From positions 1 through 26,538 of the IMG/VR virus record IMGVR_UViG_3300047322_000219: a stretch of DNA of 26,538 nt; one strand, 5' to 3'. Positions within the stretch are counted from its first letter, which is position 1; the number at the start of each line of letters is the position of its first letter. A program made the translations under genes and the position numbers. The notes below the pieces were generated by a model. That model was not told the origin of the DNA. It was given only the letters and a program-made list of their open reading frames with translations, and ran no database searches. Origin of the DNA: a virus. Of the stretch, positions 22,919-26,538 are shown piece after piece.

Positions 22919-23150
22919 GACGGCGGCGTCGGTCCCCGTCGTGTGCGATTGGTGCGAACGCCCGACGACGCGCGAACCGCGATACGGGCGCCGCACGCGT
23001 CGCCATAAGTGCCCCCATGGGACTTGGTGTCCGCGCGCCGACCGCCTCCGGTTGCACGACAATCATTACCCCATGAACGGCGTATGCGACGCGTGTCGCC
23101 GTGGGTACTGGGTCCGCGAACATGCCCGCGTCGAAACGAGGGGGAAATAA
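22908..23150 (+). CDS. small zinc-ribbon protein
   Basis: A protein of 80 residues with three Cys groups: CDWC near residue 13, CPHGTWC near 35 and CDAC near 60, interspersed with basic residues (YGRRTRRHK). This suggests one or two zinc-binding ribbons, as in many small phage DNA- or RNA-associated proteins. The start is within the end of the preceding gene, and the stop overlaps the next start (TAATG). I do not recognise a specific family. Confidence 0.7.
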   Translation: MPARTAASVPVVCDWCERPTTREPRYGRRTRRHKCPHGTWCPRADRLRLHDNHYPMNGVCDACRRGYWVREHARVETRGK

Positions 23151-23347
23151 TGCCGATCAAATCGCCGACCCGCGGATACTCGCGGGCGTTTCCGTTCGAC
23201 CCCGACACGCGCAAGCGATACATGTTGGACGACATCCCCGCGGGGTTCTGGATTCGCGTGCGCGCCAAGTGCAAACGCGACGGCGTGTCCGTGCGCGGGT
23301 TGATCCTGTCACTCCTGGCGAATTGGTTGAACGACGGGGGCGAGTAA
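23150..23347 (+). CDS. ribbon-helix-helix-like protein
   Basis: A protein of 65 residues. After a short variable N-terminus (KSPTRGYSRAFPFDPDTR) comes YMLDDIPAGFWIRVRAKCKRDG, then VSVRGLILSLLANWL. A strand followed by helix, a short turn and second helix is the ribbon-helix-helix layout, with the DIPAGFWIRVRAK motif a common variant. It should be a dimeric DNA-binding protein. Both junctions are TAATG. As the RHH member of a cassette driven by the repeat-covered promoter, it is a good candidate for autoregulation, which is untested. Confidence 0.72.
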   Translation: MPIKSPTRGYSRAFPFDPDTRKRYMLDDIPAGFWIRVRAKCKRDGVSVRGLILSLLANWLNDGGE

Positions 23348-23535
23348 TGATCCAGGCCAGTCAACGATCCGTCGACGGGACGACCCTGTATCGTTGGTAC
23401 GTCTTCGTCGGGCGAACGCGGTTTGTTACCTGGGCGCCCACGGTCGACGCCGCGATCGCAAAAACACAACAACGCGCCGCGATGAAGGGGTTGCGCGTCG
23501 ACCGCGTCGAACCCGCGCCGCCCCTCGCCCCCTAA
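23347..23535 (+). CDS. small hypothetical protein, last gene of the cassette
   Basis: A protein of 62 residues that I do not recognise. It has two strands (TLYRWYVFVGRTRFVTWA) and one helix (TVDAAIAKTQQRAAMKGL), then a Pro-rich end. A strand-strand-helix fold of this size may be a small subunit-binding or DNA-mimic type protein, but nothing is diagnostic. The stop overlaps the stop of the convergent RHH gene by three bases (23533-23535), leaving no room for a separate terminator. Confidence 0.6.
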   Translation: MIQASQRSVDGTTLYRWYVFVGRTRFVTWAPTVDAAIAKTQQRAAMKGLRVDRVEPAPPLAP

Positions 23536-23765
23536 TCCCCCGCGCCGTCCCGTTTCGGCCCCGGCGCGAGGTCTGACCAATCGCGCCGCGGGCGGTCGAA
23601 CCGTTCGTCGATCATTTCCCGAATCACGCCCGATACCCCCCGCCCCGTCGCGTCGGCGACCCGCCGCAGTTCGATCCGATGCGCGGGCGTCACCCGCACG
23701 ACGACCCGTTCAGACGCCGTCGTGCCGTACGCGGGCGGTCGCCCCTGGATGCGTTTGTCAGTCAT
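23532..23765 (-). CDS. CopG-like ribbon-helix-helix protein
   Basis: A protein of 77 residues. SERVVVRVTPAHRIELRRVADATG followed by VSGVIREMIDERFD gives strand, helix, turn and second helix, as in CopG/Arc repressors. An N-terminal GRPPAYG segment may contact the minor groove. The C-terminus is charged and short. It is directly downstream of the large terminase (TAATG junction) as the last gene of the packaging block. It may regulate the adjacent opposed cassette or the late genes. Confidence 0.75.
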   Translation of the reverse strand: MTDKRIQGRPPAYGTTASERVVVRVTPAHRIELRRVADATGRGVSGVIREMIDERFDRPRRDWSDLAPGPKRDGAGD

Positions 23766-25540
23766 TACGCCCCCCCTACGACGACGATTTGATATTCCGG
23801 GACGCGGTCGCGCGGCGCCGCGTGCGCGCGTTCGCCCATGATCAACGCGACCGCGCCGTCGATCCGTTTCGCCGGGTTGCGCGGTTTGACGGGGCGAATC
23901 CGTCCGGCGTCGTCGGTTTTGATCGCGATGTTTTCCCAATTCCATCGCAACACCCGGTGCCCGTCGTGATGCACGCGGCGCCCCTTGATCAACGCTTCGA
24001 CGACTTGCGACGGTTCCGAAAACATTTTGTAGTTCTGTAACACTTCGACGACGCGCAATCCGCCCAGGTCGCGGAGTTTCGTTGCGAGGTCGGTCGCGAA
24101 CGCGGGGTCGTATCCGATCGTGCCTTGCTTTAAGGCGGGATACCGCGGGACGATCTTCGTCGTGATGTCGTCGTAGATCCGCGAGTAGTCGATCACGTCC
24201 CCGTCGGTCGCGGTAATCCAGCCGCGGTCAACCCATATCGAATACGGGACGCCGTCCTGTTTTTCGTGTTGCCGTAATGTGTTTTCGGGAATCCAGAAAT
24301 AGGGACGGACGATCAGTTCGTAGTTCAACGCGACCGGAACCCGCAACGTCGCGCCCGTGTCGTCGTCCTTCGCCGCGACGTCCAGGGCGATCGCCGCCGC
24401 CAGGGGGCGCCGGAACACGACGACGAACGCCGCCAGATCCCACTTTTGCGCCAAGTCCAACCCCGCCGCCGCGTCGAGTCCGACGACCTGGGCGTCGCCG
24501 CCGTCGTCCTGACACGCGTCCCACCAATCGATCGGGATCCAGGCGGTCGCCTGATTCGTCCACACGTTCAAATGGTACCGAACAAAATCATTCCGCTTGC
24601 GGGGTTCGGCACTCGCTTCGCGTGCTTCCTCCGCGATGTCGTCGTGTTTGATCGTGATGCCGTGCCCGGGGTTGACCCGCGTCCAGACGGCGGGGTCGTC
24701 GAACGCGTCCCCCTTCGCCGCCTCAAAAATCACGGGCAACGCGGTATCGAGGTCGGCGACGTTCCCCGTCAATACGCGCTTCGCTAAATCGTATTCCTCA
24801 AAACAGATCCCTTCGTCGTCGTCGCCCGCGTGCGTAATGATGATCAACAACGGTTGATCGCGTTTCGCCATGGACTTCCGCAACGCTTCATACAGGTCGC
24901 GGTTTTTTTGCGCGTGCAATTCGTCGAAGATAATCCCGTGCGGGCGGAACCCGTGTTTCGTCGACGCGTCCGACGATAAGACCGACACGCCGGAATGGAT
25001 CGCGGGCCAGGTAATCGCGTTTTTGACAATCGCGCATCCCTCGAATAAGTCGGGGGAATTTTCGACCATGATTTTCGCGTTTTCGTGGACGATGCGCGCC
25101 TGATTCCGATCGGCGGCGACGGCGTACACTTCCGCCGCGGGTTCCCCGTCATAGCGGGCGAGGTAGATTGCCAGTCCCGCGCCCAGGGGCGACTTGCCCC
25201 ACCCCTTCGGGCAAAACGCGAACACTTTGCGGAACCGTCGTAACCCGTCCCGCGTCCGTCGCCATCCAAACGTCGGACGCACGATCAACAACGCTTGGTC
25301 GGCGCGCAGTTCAAACGCTTGCCCCGCAAACGCGCCGATATGATGTCGCAGGAATAACGGGAAAAAACTTTCGGCGCGTTCCGCTTTCGCCGCGTCGAAG
25401 TAGTACCGCCCCGAATGCGTTTCCCATCGGTCGCGCAGGGTCGACCATGTCGCGTGGAAGGGAATCGTGACCCCCGGCCAACGCTCCGCGGGCGAGGGTC
25501 CAACCCCCCACCATGGGCGCGGGCGGCGGGCGGTTGTCAT
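23765..25540 (-). CDS. terL: terminase large subunit
   Basis: A protein of 591 residues that powers DNA packaging and cuts the concatemer. The ATPase has Walker A CPKGWGKS (110-117), Walker B IIFDELH (203-209) and a coupling motif LLIIITHAG (231-239). The RNase H-like nuclease has acidic landmarks VVGLDAAAG (Asp356), IGYDPAF (Asp478) and IDGAVAL (Asp561). The whole is typical of the YmfN/COG4626 group. The ATG at 25540 is chosen because the sequence before it lacks family features; it lies 14 bases after the preceding stop, without a strong ribosome site. Confidence 0.94.
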   Translation of the reverse strand: MTTARRPRPWWGVGPSPAERWPGVTIPFHATWSTLRDRWETHSGRYYFDAAKAERAESFFPLFLRHHIGAFAGQAFELRADQALLIVRPTFGWRRTRDGLRRFRKVFAFCPKGWGKSPLGAGLAIYLARYDGEPAAEVYAVAADRNQARIVHENAKIMVENSPDLFEGCAIVKNAITWPAIHSGVSVLSSDASTKHGFRPHGIIFDELHAQKNRDLYEALRKSMAKRDQPLLIIITHAGDDDEGICFEEYDLAKRVLTGNVADLDTALPVIFEAAKGDAFDDPAVWTRVNPGHGITIKHDDIAEEAREASAEPRKRNDFVRYHLNVWTNQATAWIPIDWWDACQDDGGDAQVVGLDAAAGLDLAQKWDLAAFVVVFRRPLAAAIALDVAAKDDDTGATLRVPVALNYELIVRPYFWIPENTLRQHEKQDGVPYSIWVDRGWITATDGDVIDYSRIYDDITTKIVPRYPALKQGTIGYDPAFATDLATKLRDLGGLRVVEVLQNYKMFSEPSQVVEALIKGRRVHHDGHRVLRWNWENIAIKTDDAGRIRPVKPRNPAKRIDGAVALIMGERAHAAPRDRVPEYQIVVVGGA

Positions 25541-25554
25541 GGTTGCGCGATCGG

Positions 25555-25944
25555 TCACACCAAAAACGGCGGCGGCGTCGGTATTTCCACATGCGTCGCG
25601 CGCCACAAGTGCAACACGTTCGGATGTAGGTTGACGTACTCCGATTTCCGCGGGTGATATTGGATGACGACGTCGTCGTCGTCCCAAAATACTCCCTTCA
25701 CGAACGCCATTTCTTTCCAGGATGGCGTACGTAGGCGCCCCCGACTATGCGCGTGAACACTGACGTGTTCCCATCCCTGCGCGGCGGGGACCGCGGGATC
25801 GTTGCCGTCAGTGGCGATCGTGGACAACGTCCAACCGGGTTCGGGGGACTCGAAATGGAACGCGCCGTAATTGCCGACGCCGTGGGTCGTCCCGAACTGC
25901 GGGTGCATCGTGTCGCGCGATCCTTCGGGAACGTGAAACGCCAT
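25555..25944 (-). CDS. DUF7694-like protein
   Basis: A protein of 129 residues. Residues about 57-118 contain WEHVSVHAHS, RLRTPSWKEMAFVKGVFWDD, VVIQYHPRKSEYVNLHPNVL and HLWR in the order known from DUF7694, a domain common in phages near terminase genes. Its role is unknown; a link to methylation or nuclease neighbours has been suggested for other genomes but cannot be shown here. The N-terminus carries extra glycine-rich sequence (HGVGNYGAFHFESPEPGW). It lies 3 bases after the small terminase stop. Confidence 0.8.
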   Translation of the reverse strand: MAFHVPEGSRDTMHPQFGTTHGVGNYGAFHFESPEPGWTLSTIATDGNDPAVPAAQGWEHVSVHAHSRGRLRTPSWKEMAFVKGVFWDDDDVVIQYHPRKSEYVNLHPNVLHLWRATHVEIPTPPPFLV

Positions 25945-25947
25945 GGT

Positions 25948-26430
25948 TTACCCGCGCATCGCGTTAAAGAATTTCGCGCGTTGCTTATCGATCGCAACCC
26001 GCGTCGACCCTGGACCCTTCGCGACAACCTTGGACCGCGACGTCGGCGTAAACCCTAACCGTTCGTCAACCTTCATCAAAATTTCGATCGTCCGGTTCGC
26101 CTGGACGTGCCATTGATTCGGTACCTGATACCCGTTCCGCCCCGCGGCGATGACGTAGGGTTGCCCCGCGGCGGCGGCGAGTAGCGACGTCCACGTCGCC
26201 CATAGCGTGCAGTGCGAAATCGCCAGGGGACGATCCGCCGCCGTGACGTGCCCGATCCGAATCGCCGGAACAATCCCCCGCGTCCATTCCGCCCGCGCGA
26301 CGGGGTCCGTCAGTTCGTCAGGGATCGCGGCGTCGAGGATATCGGGGATCGGTTCGTCGAGGTTCAACGCCCGTTTGCCGGGGTTCCCTCGTAACACTTT
26401 CAGGCGGGTCGGCGTGTTGTGTCGTCCCAT
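25948..26430 (-). CDS. terS: terminase small subunit, P27 family
   Basis: A protein of 160 residues. RHNTPTRLKVLRGNPGKRALN near the start is the hallmark of P27-type small terminases, followed by IPDELTDPVARAEWTRGIV, a helical middle (ADRPLAISHCTLWATWTSLL), and NGYQVPNQWHVQANRTIEI with LGFTPTSRSKV, typical of the family. It recognises the packaging site and presents DNA to the large subunit. The frame stays open upstream to the window edge, but the family start is at this ATG. The ATG overlaps a copy of the TAAACCCTATGG motif. Confidence 0.92.
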   Translation of the reverse strand: MGRHNTPTRLKVLRGNPGKRALNLDEPIPDILDAAIPDELTDPVARAEWTRGIVPAIRIGHVTAADRPLAISHCTLWATWTSLLAAAAGQPYVIAAGRNGYQVPNQWHVQANRTIEILMKVDERLGFTPTSRSKVVAKGPGSTRVAIDKQRAKFFNAMRG

Positions 26431-26438
26431 AGGGTTTA
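26427..26438 (-). promoter_or_regulatory. operator-like 12-mer over the small-terminase start
   Basis: TAAACCCTATGG on the minus strand is identical to 1804-1815 in front of the integrase operon and overlaps the terS ATG. No -10 element is visible here, so this may act on translation or on promoter sequence outside the window, or be a chance match. Confidence 0.4.
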
Positions 26439-26538
26439 CGCCAGGGTTGGTCCGTCGTCGTCCCTGGGCGCCCCCGGGATCGCCCCCTGGACGCCCCCGG
26501 TTGACCGTCGGAAAGTAGTGCGGTCGCGTGCGGAAGAC
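26436..26538 (-). CDS. possible 3' end of an upstream gene (partial)
   Basis: On the minus strand an open frame enters from the window edge and ends at TAA 26436-26438, 5 bases before the small-terminase ATG, with SARDRTTFRRSTGG and a DDDGPTLA ending. The codon pattern is plausible and an HNH nuclease or similar often precedes P27 small terminases, but too little is visible to assign function. The terS frame is also open here, so the call is weak. Confidence 0.3.
   Translation of the reverse strand, partial: SSARDRTTFRRSTGGVQGAIPGAPRDDDGPTLA

Noticed and set aside
22654-23076. Single long unshifted reading of the second cassette gene
   Set aside because: After residue 58 it becomes an Arg/Pro-rich shadow that overlaps the whole zinc-ribbon gene, while the +1 frame restores a family-like ending.

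Overview
The window is most of the structural and integration half of a temperate siphovirus genome (free phage or prophage). It carries a P27-type small terminase and a YmfN-like large terminase, an HK97-type prohead protease fused to the major capsid protein, an HK97-family portal, head-tail connectors, a tail tube protein, frameshifted tail chaperones, a tape measure of about 1,057 residues and a very long tail-tip fibre. It also carries a large serine integrase. The DNA is GC-rich. No host gene, tRNA or rRNA is visible, so the host cannot be named. Several proteins have Sec-like signal peptides ending in A-x-A before Q, a style I associate with Acidobacteriota-like, high-GC Gram-negative bacteria, but that is only a weak inference.

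Layout. Positions 92-1794 (+): six small tightly packed genes (DUF3846, a ribbon-helix-helix protein, a zinc ribbon and others of unknown function). Positions 1784-1830: a repeat cluster and an extended -10 promoter. Positions 1838-3885 (+): a small unknown gene and the serine integrase, whose 3' end contains a 50-bp near-symmetric site with a central TT that looks like the phage attachment site. Positions 3908-3932: a hairpin between convergent units. Positions 3974-22169 (-): one long late operon, read right to left from protease-capsid through portal, collagen-like protein, connectors, tail tube, chaperones, tape measure, tail hub and fibre to several exported or membrane small proteins and an HTH protein. 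Positions 22170-22288: a dense control region. Positions 22289-23535 (+): a five-gene cassette pointing against the late genes. Positions 23532-26430 (-): a CopG-like protein, large terminase, a DUF7694-like protein and small terminase.

How it works together. The terminase block and the capsid-tail block are split by the opposed five-gene cassette. The cassette starts at a perfect TTGACA-N17-TATAAT promoter whose -10 ends 7 bases before the ATG, so its mRNA should be leaderless. The integrase operon has the same arrangement (TATAAT, 7 bases, ATG), and both promoters are overlaid with copies of a CCTA(G/T)GGTTT motif. A related 12-mer overlaps the small-terminase start. This suggests one regulator tying together integration, the cassette and perhaps the late genes. 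No classical CI/Cro repressor, replication module or endolysin is visible, so those lie outside the window or are unrecognised.

Two recoding-type events are visible: a -1 shift on an A9 run joining the two tail chaperones, and a +1 break at TTT-C in the second cassette gene, which may be recoding, mutation or assembly error.
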